Under the pieces are notes generated by a model. It was not told the DNA's origin. It made no database searches and saw nothing but the letters and a program-made list of their open reading frames with translations. The translations under genes were made by a program, and so were the position numbers. A stretch of 64,000 bases of DNA from Dysgonamonadaceae bacterium (GTDB lineage Bacteria > Bacteroidota > Bacteroidia > Bacteroidales > Azobacteroidaceae). Shown in pieces: positions 1 to 9,077 of the stretch. Positions within the stretch are counted from its first letter, which is position 1; each line of letters begins with the position of its first letter. The DNA lies in the NCBI GenBank assembly GCA_031260045.1, contig JAIRKO010000036.1, forward strand, positions 1 to 64,000. The letters run 5' to 3'.

Positions 1-113
1 TGGAAAAACCGGCGGGGGAAGCGTCTTTTGCCGTTGCTTCGACGGCTTCGGCGCAGGTATTGATTGTGCGGGGGAGTTCCGGATGGGCGAGGAAAATAAT
101 TGTTAATGATTAA
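1..113 (+). CDS. C-terminal end of a T9SS-sorted surface protein (5' truncated by window edge)
   Basis: The frame entering at the window edge encodes about 36 residues and stops at 111-113. It is almost identical to the last residues of the gene at 271-2358, sharing VLIVRGSSGWARKI and the ending IVND. Such endings belong to the T9SS type A sorting domain, which directs a protein across the outer membrane and is removed on attachment at the surface. The rest of the protein lies outside the window, so nothing can be said about its function. It is very probably a third paralogue of the two beta-helix-type proteins that follow. Confidence 0.75.
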   Translation, partial: EKPAGEASFAVASTASAQVLIVRGSSGWARKIIVND

Positions 114-135
114 TAATGGTGGTTGCGAATTAGTT

Positions 136-225
136 CGTCACCAGCGAGGGCGAAGCCTGAAGCAATCCGGAATAAACCATAGCGTATCTCTGGATTACTT
201 CACCGCTACGCGGTTAGCAATGACG
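136..225. repeat. Dispersed palindromic intergenic repeat, copy 1
   Basis: The left half (GAAGCCTGAAGCAATCC) and right half (TGGATTACTTCACCGC, then GCAATGACG) are inverted copies, as in the clear copy at 46108-46207. It separates the truncated gene from its paralogue. Confidence 0.7.
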
Positions 226-270
226 AGTGCGATAATTTACAATAAATAAAAAATATATTAAATAAATATT

Positions 271-2358
271 ATGAAAACAAAGAAATTGTACGCTGCAAAA
301 ACAATATTCTTAGTGATGTTGTTGTCATCTTTTTTTTCTATTGCGGTTTCGGCGCAAGAGGAGTTGTCGAAGCATGACATTAGTGTCTCCAACCTTAGTA
401 TCTACGACCGTCTTGAAGCGAAGTCATTAAGAAGTGAAGTAATCCGGAAATATGAGGTTTTCGGTTCGACAGCACAGAACAAGATTGTTGATGTTCTTGA
501 GGGTACTCACGAGATTATTCTGGACAATGTAACCATAGATTTGGCAGATGGTTGTCCGCTCACAATTGGTAAGTTTGACAATGGACGTACCGTTGAATAC
601 ATGGCGGGAAGTGGTTATGTAGACCACTTAAACGTAAAAGGCAGTGCGGTTGTTACCCTTATCCTTAAAGGAGACAATGTCTTGAGAACCAAAGGAGAAA
701 AAGATCCCGGTATTAGAGTATCTCCCGGCGCCACCCTTATTATAGAGGGAGATGGAACGCTTACTGTTGAAAGCGCATCCAAAAATAACGGGAGCGCCGG
801 CATTTTGCTGGACTATGCCGGCGAACTCTTATGCCGCCGAGTTGATAGTAAGGTTGACTATCCCCTTATGTCGGCGCCGTTTGAGGGAAAAAAGACTATA
901 CCTATGAATTATCACGAATACTGCGGTTCCCTTGTTGTCAATAGCGGTACGATTACGGCAACCGGCGGCGGCATATTTGCAGGCATCGGCGACGGATCGG
1001 GCATGAATCAGGTCGAAATAGTGAATGGTAAGGTCAGAATACAAGGCAATCAGGGAGGATCCAATGATGAGTACCCTATGCTGGCTACTGACGTGCCTTT
1101 CACCACGAAAGGCGGCAGCATCATCATCAATGGCGGCAGGGTTACAGCTATAAAGGGTAAAAATTGCGAACAAGGCGACATTGTCACTACCGGACTCACC
1201 GGTACAGTCAAAATCACCGGCGGAACCATTAAAAGAAGTTCAAACTCCGATATACGCCCGTATCCCGTGAACGAAGCAGGAGTTCGGCTTTATCCTATCG
1301 TCGTTTGGTTTACAGACTTGGAAAGAAGTATGTCATTCCCATTCACATCCGCCCGTTTCAAACGGCTTAACTATGGTGTAGCGAGTCTGGAAACCGGTGA
1401 TGGTTTCTGGATGCCGGGGGGAACCTACCTACCGGAAGAAATTAATATCGCCGTAAGAGGAATTCCTTATGTGAATAAGGACACTGTACGAATTTCGACC
1501 GACGGTCAAACCATCCTATTATCCGACGGCTATCCCGAGGATTATGTTTCGTTAGAATTCAAGCTTGCCGAAGAGGTCGCAGAAGAATTTAAGATTAACG
1601 CTACTTACGGGAATGATCCGGTCGTGAGCGGATACAAGGTTCCACTCGACAAAATGCTCAGGTTGGAAGTTGTAAAAAATACCGACGACGAACAAAGAGA
1701 TCGTCAATACATTTGGGAAGGAACGGGACTTTCTGGAATGGAACGTATTGTTAGAGAAAGCAATACACTGATTTTGCCCGTCGCAGAACCGGTAGATATA
1801 ACATGTTCCATATTTTTCGGTTATCGACTGACTTTTTGGATTGATGACCTCACGCAGGAAATTCACGATATGCAGGCTACTCATGATCGGTATACTTGGA
1901 AAGAGGGCGAAAGAGCATTCGTTTTTCCCGAAAGCGAAATAGGTTACAACAAGAACGACCTTGTCTTAATCGTTAACGGTAAACAAGGGTATCAATACGC
2001 ATGGACGGTAACGGGAGTTCCCTACAATGGATATAGCAGTGAGCTCAACAAGTTGACTATTTTCAATTCCTACATCAATGGACCGATAGAGGTGAAATGT
2101 ACGATACGCTCGTATCCTACTGGTATTGCAGCGACAGCCGCACAGGATGTCCGAGTTTCTCTTGATGGATCGGATTTGAGCATTGATTCGCCGGTTGCGG
2201 AGCGGGTAACCGTTTATTCCGTTGCCGGGACGTTGCTTCACCGATTGGAAAAATCGGCGGGGAAAGCGTCTTTTGCCGTTGCTTCGACGTCTTCAACGCA
2301 GGTATTGATTGTGCGGGGAAGTTCCGGATGGGCGAGGAAAATAATTGTTAATGATTAG
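271..2358 (+). CDS. Secreted beta-helix/carbohydrate-binding-like protein with T9SS sorting domain
   Basis: A 695-residue exported protein. Residues 1-28 are a signal peptide (basic MKTKK, hydrophobic core, VSA cleavage site). Residues about 75-330 hold Gly-, Thr- and Ile-rich repeats of the type ILKGDNVL..LIIEGDGTLTV..GGSIIINGGRVTA. These are typical of right-handed beta-helix or carbohydrate-binding-like repeats in Bacteroidota surface proteins. The middle (about 400-610) has repeated beta-sandwich-like modules ending in VKCTI or ITCSI. The last ~70 residues are a T9SS type A sorting domain. The protein is paralogous over its whole length to the gene at 5487-8009; both share FWMP.GTY and ..LEGTGL segments. 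No catalytic motif was recognised. It is probably an adhesin or surface polymer-binding protein; the function is inferred only. Confidence 0.8.
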   Translation: MKTKKLYAAKTIFLVMLLSSFFSIAVSAQEELSKHDISVSNLSIYDRLEAKSLRSEVIRKYEVFGSTAQNKIVDVLEGTHEIILDNVTIDLADGCPLTIGKFDNGRTVEYMAGSGYVDHLNVKGSAVVTLILKGDNVLRTKGEKDPGIRVSPGATLIIEGDGTLTVESASKNNGSAGILLDYAGELLCRRVDSKVDYPLMSAPFEGKKTIPMNYHEYCGSLVVNSGTITATGGGIFAGIGDGSGMNQVEIVNGKVRIQGNQGGSNDEYPMLATDVPFTTKGGSIIINGGRVTAIKGKNCEQGDIVTTGLTGTVKITGGTIKRSSNSDIRPYPVNEAGVRLYPIVVWFTDLERSMSFPFTSARFKRLNYGVASLETGDGFWMPGGTYLPEEINIAVRGIPYVNKDTVRISTDGQTILLSDGYPEDYVSLEFKLAEEVAEEFKINATYGNDPVVSGYKVPLDKMLRLEVVKNTDDEQRDRQYIWEGTGLSGMERIVRESNTLILPVAEPVDITCSIFFGYRLTFWIDDLTQEIHDMQATHDRYTWKEGERAFVFPESEIGYNKNDLVLIVNGKQGYQYAWTVTGVPYNGYSSELNKLTIFNSYINGPIEVKCTIRSYPTGIAATAAQDVRVSLDGSDLSIDSPVAERVTVYSVAGTLLHRLEKSAGKASFAVASTSSTQVLIVRGSSGWARKIIVND

Positions 2359-2392
2359 TGATTAATTATTAATAATGGCGGTTGCGAATAGC

Positions 2393-2629
2393 CCGTCATT
2401 GCGGGCGTAGGCGCAGCCAAACGCCGCACACATTATCAGGTGAAGGCGAAATATCGGCACACGTCATTGTGAAAGCGTAGCCTGAAGCAATCCAGAGAAT
2501 TACGTAGTGGTTTTTCTCTGGATTGCTTCACTGTTGTGCAGTTCGCAATGACGTGTACGGTTTTTGTTTTGCCACGGTTCGCCGGTAAAATAGCCCGTCA
2601 TTGCGGGCATAGCGAAGCGCGGGATGACG
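2393..2629. repeat. Dispersed palindromic intergenic repeat, copy 2 plus extra partial unit
   Basis: This fills most of the gap before trpB. The segment CGTCATTGTGAAAGCGTAGCC..GAAGCAATCCAG is followed by the inverted CTGGATTGCTTCACTG..TTCGCAATGACG, ending at 2553. Partial CCGTCATTGCGGGC units flank it at 2393 and 2594. No gene is visible in 2359-2725. Confidence 0.7.
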
Positions 2630-2725
2630 GAGATAGCGGGCAAGCCAAACCACACAGGTAATTTCACCCCAATGCCAACGTATCCGATTTTCCATAGTTT
2701 GTCCTTAATTAAAATTCAATATATA

Positions 2726-3916
2726 ATGAATGATTTCAACATTTCGGAAACCGGCTACTACGGCGAATTCGGTGGCGCTTATATCCCGGAAATCCTTTTT
2801 CCACCGGTAGAAAACCTGAGGAAAGCCTATTCGGAAATCCTGAATGACCCGGATTTTCAGAGGGAGTTCCACGCATTGTTGTGCGATTATGCCGGGCGAC
2901 CTTCCGCGCTTTCTTTGGCTGAACGGCTGTCGGAGAAATACGCTTGCAAAATTTACCTGAAACGGGAAGACCTGAATCACACCGGTTCTCACAAAATCAA
3001 CAACGCTATCGGGCAAATCCTGCTGGCGCGACGAATGGGCAAAACCCGCATCATTGCGGAAACAGGCGCCGGACAGCACGGCGTAGCGGCGGCAACCGTC
3101 TGCGCACGGATGAACATGGAATGTGTGATTTACATGGGTAAAACCGATGTGGAACGGCAGCAATTGAACGTCCGAAAAATGAATATGTTGGGCGCAAAAG
3201 TGGTGCCGGTAACCGCCGGAAATATGACTTTGAAAGACGCCACCAATGAAGCAATCCGCGATTGGTGCGGCAATTCCTCAAATACGTATTATGTTATCGG
3301 TTCGACGGTGGGACCCCATCCTTACCCGGACATGGTTGCGCGGATACAATCGGTTATCGGCAAAGAAATAAAACAACAATTAGCGGAAAAAGAAGGCAGG
3401 GATTATCCCGATTACCTCGTCGCTTGCGTAGGCGGAGGCAGTAACGCCGCCGGCACGATTTACGAATACCTGAACGACCTGAAAGTAAAAATTATTCTGG
3501 CAGAAGCCGGCGGAAAAGGCATTGATTCGGGAAAATCGGCGGCAACCATCCGGTTGGGTAGGGTAGGGGTTATCCACGGCGCAAAAACTTTGCTGATACA
3601 AACCGAAGACGGGCAAATTCAAGAGCCGTACTCCATTTCGGCGGGGCTGGATTATCCCGGCATAGGGCCCATGCTCGCCAATCTGGCAAAAACCAACCGC
3701 GCGGAAGTCTTGGCGATTAACGACGACGAAGCATTGAAAGCCGCCTTTGATTTGACGCGGATGGAGGGCATCATTCCGGCGCTTGAGTCGGCGCACGCTT
3801 TGGGCATTTTCGATAAAAGACCGTTCAAACCCGACGACATTGTGGTGGTTTGTATTTCAGGCAGAGGGGATAAAGATATGGAAACGTATGTTACTTCGCT
3901 GCTGCGCAACGCTTAA
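2726..3916 (+). CDS. trpB: Tryptophan synthase beta subunit (TrpB1 type), orphan
   Basis: This PLP enzyme condenses indole with L-serine to give L-tryptophan, normally in an alpha2-beta2 complex with TrpA. The 396-residue protein has the usual TrpB1 length. It carries the PLP lysine in [10 protein letters not shown] (K90), the phosphate-binding loop GGGSNAAG (237-244) and the N-terminal [10 protein letters not shown] signature. The ATG at 2726 was chosen because family homology begins there; in-frame sequence upstream to 2624 lies in a repeat. No trpA, trpE, trpD, trpC or trpF is near, although Bacteroidales usually carry them in one operon with trpB. It may salvage indole or act with a distant TrpA. 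Confidence 0.95.
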   Translation: MNDFNISETGYYGEFGGAYIPEILFPPVENLRKAYSEILNDPDFQREFHALLCDYAGRPSALSLAERLSEKYACKIYLKREDLNHTGSHKINNAIGQILLARRMGKTRIIAETGAGQHGVAAATVCARMNMECVIYMGKTDVERQQLNVRKMNMLGAKVVPVTAGNMTLKDATNEAIRDWCGNSSNTYYVIGSTVGPHPYPDMVARIQSVIGKEIKQQLAEKEGRDYPDYLVACVGGGSNAAGTIYEYLNDLKVKIILAEAGGKGIDSGKSAATIRLGRVGVIHGAKTLLIQTEDGQIQEPYSISAGLDYPGIGPMLANLAKTNRAEVLAINDDEALKAAFDLTRMEGIIPALESAHALGIFDKRPFKPDDIVVVCISGRGDKDMETYVTSLLRNA

Positions 3917-3949
3917 CGCCGGTTGGCGGTTTCTCAAGGCGAGTATCGG

Positions 3950-4022
3950 TCGAGATAGGGCGACTCGAACGCCCGGCCTCCACGTCCCGAACGTGGCGCG
4001 CTACCAACTGCGCTATATCTCG
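3950..4022 (-). tRNA. tRNA-Pro (anticodon CGG)
   Basis: Read on the minus strand the cloverleaf is complete. The acceptor stem CGAGATA pairs with TATCTCG and the discriminator is A. The D arm is GCGC..GCGC. The anticodon stem CCACG/CGTGG encloses the loop TTCGGGA, so the anticodon is CGG. The T arm is GGGCG-TTCGAGT-CGCCC. The 3' CCA is not encoded. It lies just downstream of trpB in the opposite orientation and would read the proline codon CCG. Confidence 0.95.
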
Positions 4023-4164
4023 GTTTTGCGCTGCAAAGGTATAAAAAAATTTGTTTTTTCTCAACCTCTTTTTAAAAAAATAGGGTTTTAACATATTTTT
4101 AGCGGGGAAATTGATTGTTGGGTGTTGTTGAGTATTCTTGTCCGCAGATTGTACCGGTAAATAG

Positions 4165-4311
4165 TCCGTCATTGTGGACACAGCGAAGTTAAACACCCCA
4201 CTGTGATTGCGAAAGCGCAGCCTGAAACAATCCGGAATACACCATAATTATATATACACATAATAATAGACATAATATTTCTAGATTGCTTCCGCTATGC
4301 GCTTCGCAACA
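4165..4311. repeat. Dispersed palindromic intergenic repeat, copy 3 (degenerate)
   Basis: GTGATTGCGAAAGCGCAGCC..GAAACAATCCGG is followed after an AT-rich spacer by the inverted CTAGATTGCTTCCGC..CTTCGCAA. It is more diverged than other copies and lies at the 3' end of lipA. Confidence 0.55.
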
Positions 4312-4332
4312 AGTCTATTGACAGCAACCCAT

Positions 4333-5184
4333 TTATTCCGCATCACAGCGTATATAATTTACAGAACGATAAGACGAGCGAACCAACGCCCCGCTCTCCA
4401 CATGTTGAAACCCTTTATTATACGCAAATTTTTTGTATTTGTTAAAAACTTCGGGATGCACGTAACGCTCAACCGGAATGTGCTTGCGGGACGGTTGCAG
4501 ATATTGCCCGATAGACAAAAGTTTGCATCCAGCGCTCAATAAATCGTCCATCAGTTCGTAAATTTCATTTTCCGTTTCGCCCAAACCGACCATCAATCCT
4601 GATTTGGCTGCAATTTGTGCATTTGCGATTTGTTGCAAAACCGCAAGGCTCCGTTCGTATCCGGCGGCGCTCCGCACTTTGGGCGTCAAACGCCTGACGG
4701 TTTCCATGTTGTGGGAAATTATTTCGGGACGGGTCGCAACGACAATATTCAAACAATCCGCATTTCCGTTGAAATCGGGAATAAGCGCTTCGAGCGCGGT
4801 TTGCGGGTTCAGGGTTTTAACCTGCCGGATGGTTTCCGCCCAATGCCCTGCCCCATAATCGGGCAAGTCGTCGCGGTCGACGGAAGTGATTACCGCATGT
4901 TTCAAACCCATTGCATGGATGGAACGGGCGATTTTTGCCGGCTCGTCGGGGTTGAGCGGTAAAGGTCGCCCTGATTTTGTGTTGCAAAATTTACAGGAAC
5001 GGGTGCAAATGTCCCCGCCGATCATAAAAGTTGCCGTTCCGTGATTCCAACATTCGCCTAAATTTGGGCATCTTCCGCTTTGGCAAATGGTGTGCAATCC
5101 TTGAGATTTTACAAGGTTTCCCATAACCGAAAACTGCGGATTGTTTCCTAATTTTATTTTTAACCATTCCGGTTTTCTCAACAT
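4333..5184 (-). CDS. lipA: Lipoyl synthase (radical SAM)
   Basis: This enzyme inserts two sulfur atoms into the octanoyl chain on lipoyl domains of 2-oxoacid dehydrogenases and the glycine cleavage H protein. The 283-residue protein has both iron-sulfur cluster signatures: auxiliary-cluster cysteines C34, C39 and C45 in CQSGRCPNLGEC, and the radical SAM triad C60, C64 and C67 in CTRSCKFC. The C-terminal RSSY motif supplies the serine ligand of the auxiliary cluster. Length and motif order are standard. It is monocistronic and divergent from the gene at 5487; a good promoter is visible at 5233-5266. Confidence 0.97.
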   Translation of the reverse strand: MLRKPEWLKIKLGNNPQFSVMGNLVKSQGLHTICQSGRCPNLGECWNHGTATFMIGGDICTRSCKFCNTKSGRPLPLNPDEPAKIARSIHAMGLKHAVITSVDRDDLPDYGAGHWAETIRQVKTLNPQTALEALIPDFNGNADCLNIVVATRPEIISHNMETVRRLTPKVRSAAGYERSLAVLQQIANAQIAAKSGLMVGLGETENEIYELMDDLLSAGCKLLSIGQYLQPSRKHIPVERYVHPEVFNKYKKFAYNKGFQHVESGALVRSSYRSVNYIRCDAE

Positions 5185-5232
5185 CTCCTTAATTTAAATT
5201 AAACTTTTAATTTACCGTTCTCTTATTTTTCT

Positions 5233-5266
5233 GCAAATTTACTGTTTTTGAACTTAACGGAGCAAA
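5233..5266 (-). promoter_or_regulatory. Promoter of lipA (Bacteroidota -33/-7)
   Basis: On the minus strand TTTG (5266-5263) is followed after 21 bp by TAAATTTGC (5241-5233), matching the Bacteroidota consensus TAnnTTTG. It lies about 50 nt upstream of the lipA ATG. Confidence 0.65.
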
Positions 5267-5346
5267 TACTGGGATGACGGGCTTTATTAAAATATGAAAA
5301 TAAAAGCGTTTTTTTTAATTAACTACCTAAAAAAGATTGAATAAAA

Positions 5347-5380
5347 TTTGGTATATACAATAATTATTTGTTACATTTGC
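5347..5380 (+). promoter_or_regulatory. Promoter of the surface-protein gene at 5487
   Basis: TTTG at 5347-5350, then 21 bp, then TACATTTGC at 5372-5380. The leader to the start codon is about 100 nt and AT-rich. Confidence 0.65.
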
Positions 5381-5486
5381 ACCTGATTTGTAAACAGTCG
5401 CATGGCTGCCGAAAATAAAAACAATGATTTTGATGGATAAAAAAATTAATAATTAGCAATTTAAATGTAAAATGAATAAAAGAATT

Positions 5487-8009
5487 ATGAAAGCAAAAAA
5501 TTTTTACTTAACAAAAACAATACCCTTTATGATATTGTTATCTTTGTTATCTATTTCTGTTTCGGCAACTCCGATTGGGGCGCCGGAAGAAAGGGATGAC
5601 ACCCCGCGTGATTTAGTACACGATCTTAGTAATGGACGCCTTGCCTACCTCGTCTCGGGTAACCCAATTATAGAGATTACCGGTAGCTTGACAGCGGAGC
5701 CGTCTGCTGATCGCGAACCAGTTATTTACTTGTACGGTAATATTGGGGAATCTTGCACCGTTATCTTGAAGGATGTACATATTAACGCTTCTGTTTGTCC
5801 TTTGTCAATGTCCCACGGAATGAATCCTACTCTTATTCTTGAAGGAGACAACGTCCTTGAAGCCAAAGCGTTCGATTATGAACTGCCGATTAAAGGTGGT
5901 ACTATAACAATGCGTAGCCGACAACCCGGCATTGAATTAGGGAATGGATCCACCCTTACAATACGTGGAAATGGCTCTCTTGTCGCCAGAGGCGGCGAGG
6001 GTCCCGGTATTGGCGGATTTCACGATAAAGATAAAAAGAAAAGCACTATCATCGTCGAAAGCGGCACGGTTACTGCAATTGGCGAAGCCTATTGTCCGGG
6101 CATCGGTGGTATGAGCGTCTTTCGTCCTGGAGAGGAAGATATATTGGCCGGTCAGAGCGCTAACGTCATCATCAGGGGCGGTAGGGTTACAGCTCAGAAA
6201 GGCGCGCTGAGCAACAACACAGACATCGGCGCCTCCGAAAACGGTGGTGCCCCCGATAGAATTGAAATCAGCGGCGGAGTTGTAGTAGGAACCATGTTCC
6301 CGCAACCCGTGAACTCTGCAGATATACCGGTTCACAGGGTCACTCTTGATTTCGTTGGCGTAGCATTTGGTACGCCCCTCTCTGGACGTACCCTTTTCAA
6401 CGATATGACTTATGGTACGGCGAATATGACAACCGACGATGTTTTTTGGATGCCTGAGGGAACTTATGCCCAAGGGAAAATAATCGTAGGCGTAAACGGA
6501 GTTGGTTTTGCGAATAAGGCTAAGGAAGACGTAGTGATTTCGGAAGATTCCAAGTGGGATGATCTCGGAATTGCATTGGAAAAAGCTTTTTCTACTGTAA
6601 ATTACAGACTTGCCGAAGGTTCTGAGGGATATACGATGAGCGCTTCTTATAGCAATCCGGTCTATGAAGGCGAGTTCGGAAACGGATCTCTTGTTATGAG
6701 TGGCGGAGAGCTCACATTAACAATTGACGGCGTTGACGGATCAAAACAGCATCAATTCATTTTGGAAGGAACGGGGCTTCCTTTTGGACGTGATCGTATT
6801 GCTACAAACACCAATCCGATACGTATCCCCGTCACGGATGATATGGACATTAAATGCTCCGTATCTTTCGGTAATCGGTTAAATATTGCGATTAACGAAG
6901 GCGCTCGGAAAACCCGTAATATTCGCGCTACACTTGGCGCCGACGAGTGGTACGAGAGCGAAATAAGCTTTTTCCCCGAAAGCGATGCATTGGCGAACGG
7001 AGAAGTTATTGATAAAGGCGACCTCGTCTTAACCGTTAGCGGTAGCAACGAAGAAGGAGTTAGATACGAATGGAACGTAGAGGGCGTTGGCGACGACTAT
7101 CGCCAAGAAGGCAATAAGTTGATTATTCCCTCTTCCAAAGTCAGAACCAACGGGTCGATAGAAGTGATGTGTAACGTAAAAAGCCGGATAACTTTCGAGG
7201 TAGACGGCGGCGCAGCTACTGGATTAACTATGAACGCTAATTATGACAATCAACCAATTTTGAACGGAGAGTGGGTTTTAATTGGCGGGAACCTCCATTT
7301 AGAAGTTCTTGGCGCCCAGCAACAAGCCGAATATAGATGGAGTTACTCGGGTTTACCTACGTCTTATACTTCTTCTCTCAACGAATACACGATTAATGGC
7401 GTTGATAGACCGATGCACGTGACATGTTACATACAGGGAATAGGAAGTACTAACGCCTATTTAAGCAATCTTTCCGTAGATAATAATGCATTCCTTAGTC
7501 CTACTATATTTAATCCGGATCATGTTACTTATTCGATTACGGTATATGATAAGGATGTACAATCTATAACAATTACAGCGGAACAATCTCATGAAAATGC
7601 CATTGTTAGCTTAAAAAACAATGCAGGGCAAGGGCAAATTAACAAGGACGGAAACAACAACATAATAACCGTTCCGGTATCACGCGGTTCCACCGTTACC
7701 TATACAATTAACGTTCTTGCCGAAAACCGTAAGACGGAAAAGGATTACATTATAATGGTACAATATCCGTTTGGTACGGGTATTGCACAAACTGCCGCAC
7801 AGGATGTACGAGTTTCCCTCAACGGGCAGGATTTGAGTGTTGATTCGCCGGATGCTGAACAGGTAACTGTTTATTCTGCAGCAGGAACTTTGCTTAACCG
7901 TTTGGAAAAATCGGCGGGAAAAGTATCTTTTGCCGTTGCTTCGACAGGATCGAAACAAGTGTTGGTTGTAAGAGGAAGTTCCGGCTGGGCGAAGAAAATC
8001 GTTCGTTAA
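5487..8009 (+). CDS. Secreted beta-helix/carbohydrate-binding-like protein with cadherin-like and T9SS sorting domains
   Basis: An 840-residue paralogue of the 271-2358 gene. The ATG at 5487 aligns with the paralogue's start (MKAKNFYLTKTI versus MKTKKLYAAKTI); an in-frame ATG at 5472 is possible. Residues 1-27 are a signal peptide. About 80-280 are GIGG-type repeats (LIVEG.., STLTIRGNGSLVARGG, GPGIGG). Repeated beta-sandwich modules follow. Near residues 660-760 is a segment that looks like the cadherin-like beta-sandwich family PF12733 (AYLSNLSVDNNAFLSP..FNPDHVTYSITV..). The last ~70 residues are a T9SS sorting domain nearly identical to that of the paralogue. No enzyme motif was seen; a surface adhesin or polymer binder is likely. 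Confidence 0.8.
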   Translation: MKAKNFYLTKTIPFMILLSLLSISVSATPIGAPEERDDTPRDLVHDLSNGRLAYLVSGNPIIEITGSLTAEPSADREPVIYLYGNIGESCTVILKDVHINASVCPLSMSHGMNPTLILEGDNVLEAKAFDYELPIKGGTITMRSRQPGIELGNGSTLTIRGNGSLVARGGEGPGIGGFHDKDKKKSTIIVESGTVTAIGEAYCPGIGGMSVFRPGEEDILAGQSANVIIRGGRVTAQKGALSNNTDIGASENGGAPDRIEISGGVVVGTMFPQPVNSADIPVHRVTLDFVGVAFGTPLSGRTLFNDMTYGTANMTTDDVFWMPEGTYAQGKIIVGVNGVGFANKAKEDVVISEDSKWDDLGIALEKAFSTVNYRLAEGSEGYTMSASYSNPVYEGEFGNGSLVMSGGELTLTIDGVDGSKQHQFILEGTGLPFGRDRIATNTNPIRIPVTDDMDIKCSVSFGNRLNIAINEGARKTRNIRATLGADEWYESEISFFPESDALANGEVIDKGDLVLTVSGSNEEGVRYEWNVEGVGDDYRQEGNKLIIPSSKVRTNGSIEVMCNVKSRITFEVDGGAATGLTMNANYDNQPILNGEWVLIGGNLHLEVLGAQQQAEYRWSYSGLPTSYTSSLNEYTINGVDRPMHVTCYIQGIGSTNAYLSNLSVDNNAFLSPTIFNPDHVTYSITVYDKDVQSITITAEQSHENAIVSLKNNAGQGQINKDGNNNIITVPVSRGSTVTYTINVLAENRKTEKDYIIMVQYPFGTGIAQTAAQDVRVSLNGQDLSVDSPDAEQVTVYSAAGTLLNRLEKSAGKVSFAVASTGSKQVLVVRGSSGWAKKIVR

Positions 8010-8109
8010 GAATAAGAACTTAAAAAATAAGAATTAAAAGTTATTTTCCTTTCAATTGTCCCAATTATTTTGTTGGGTTGGTATGGGGTTAAAGCCTTGT
8101 ACCGCAATC

Positions 8110-8139
8110 TATCCCGACAGGTTCAAACCTGTCGGGATA
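8110..8139. terminator. Perfect 14-bp inverted repeat, possible terminator
   Basis: TATCCCGACAGGTT, then CA, then AACCTGTCGGGATA form a strong hairpin about 100 nt after the surface-protein stop. No U-run follows directly, so it may be a factor-dependent or bidirectional terminator, or an intergenic repeat. Confidence 0.5.
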
Positions 8140-8229
8140 ATTGCAATTGAGGAGCGGGGATAATTTTCAATTCGTATGGTTAGTGTGTGGCTTAGACTGC
8201 ATCGAACTTTATATCAAATTATTGCAGCC

Positions 8230-8420
8230 GTCGCCGACGAACTGCGAAGTGGTGGAGCAAGTCCGAGTATGGGAGTTGCTTGGAGCTTCGCTTTCGTCGG
8301 GGGCGGCTGCGATGTTTTTTTGTTTCGCTGGTGACGTAGCGGGGCGTCTCCCGCGCTTGACGCTGGATTCCCTGAAAAGCGCAGTGCGTTGCGGGTTTCC
8401 GCTCTACCAGCAATGACGGG
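8230..8420. repeat. Degenerate dispersed-repeat region before leuD
   Basis: Fragments such as GACGAACTGCGAAGTGG and CTGGATTCCCTGAAAAGCGC..CAGCAATGACGGG resemble scrambled pieces of the dispersed palindromic repeat. The open frames through 8141-8416 have no family resemblance. No gene is seen in 8010-8489. Confidence 0.45.
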
Positions 8421-8489
8421 TTTTGAAACCTGCAAAAGACGCAGTGGGATTTAATACCTCAGTCACATACACTTTTAAACAACAAACAA

Positions 8490-9077
8490 ATGGAAAAAAT
8501 AACAAGCACAATCGTCCCGCTACCCATAGAGAACGTCGACACCGACCAGATAATCCCCGCGCGTTTCCTGAAAACAACCACGCGCGAAGGTTTCGGCGAC
8601 AATCTTTTTGCCGACTGGCGGTACGAAAAAGACGGAACGCAAAAAAAAGATTTCGTCTTAAACAACCCCCTTTATCAGGGCAACATACTGGTAGCCGGGA
8701 AGAACTTCGGAAGCGGTTCGAGCCGCGAACACGCCGCGTGGGCGATTGCCGGCTACGGATTTCAGGCGGTCGTTTCGAGTTTCTTTGCCGATATTTTCAA
8801 AAACAATGCTATGAACAACTTCGTTTTGCCGGTTGTCGTGTCGGAGCCTTTTCTTGCGGAAATCTTCGACTGTGCAGCCAAAGACCCGAAAATGACTTTG
8901 ACCGTTGATTTGAAAAGCCAGCTGATTACCAATCATGCAACCGGTAAATCCGAAACGTTTGCCATTAACGCTTATAAAAAGGAATGTTTCCTAAGCGGGT
9001 TCGACGACATTGATTATTTGTTGAGCAAAAAGGAACTCATTGTTAATTATGAAAAAATGTCGGAATGGAAATATTAG
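8490..9077 (+). CDS. leuD: 3-isopropylmalate dehydratase small subunit
   Basis: With LeuC this swivel-domain subunit forms isopropylmalate isomerase of leucine synthesis. The 195-residue protein shows the family's N-terminal ENVDTDQIIPARFL and the GKNFGSGSSREHAAWA loop that shapes substrate specificity. The length is typical. The 3' end overlaps the next gene by 13 nt, so the pair is translationally coupled. leuC, leuB and a primary leuA are absent nearby, whereas Bacteroidales commonly keep them together. The large subunit must be encoded elsewhere if the pathway works. Confidence 0.95.
   Translation: MEKITSTIVPLPIENVDTDQIIPARFLKTTTREGFGDNLFADWRYEKDGTQKKDFVLNNPLYQGNILVAGKNFGSGSSREHAAWAIAGYGFQAVVSSFFADIFKNNAMNNFVLPVVVSEPFLAEIFDCAAKDPKMTLTVDLKSQLITNHATGKSETFAINAYKKECFLSGFDDIDYLLSKKELIVNYEKMSEWKY

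Noticed and set aside
2624..2725. N-terminal extension of TrpB
   Set aside because: It overlaps a dispersed repeat and precedes the family N terminus at 2726.
8141..8435. Overlapping short open frames on both strands before leuD
   Set aside because: They lie in repeat-derived sequence and have no family resemblance or promoter.
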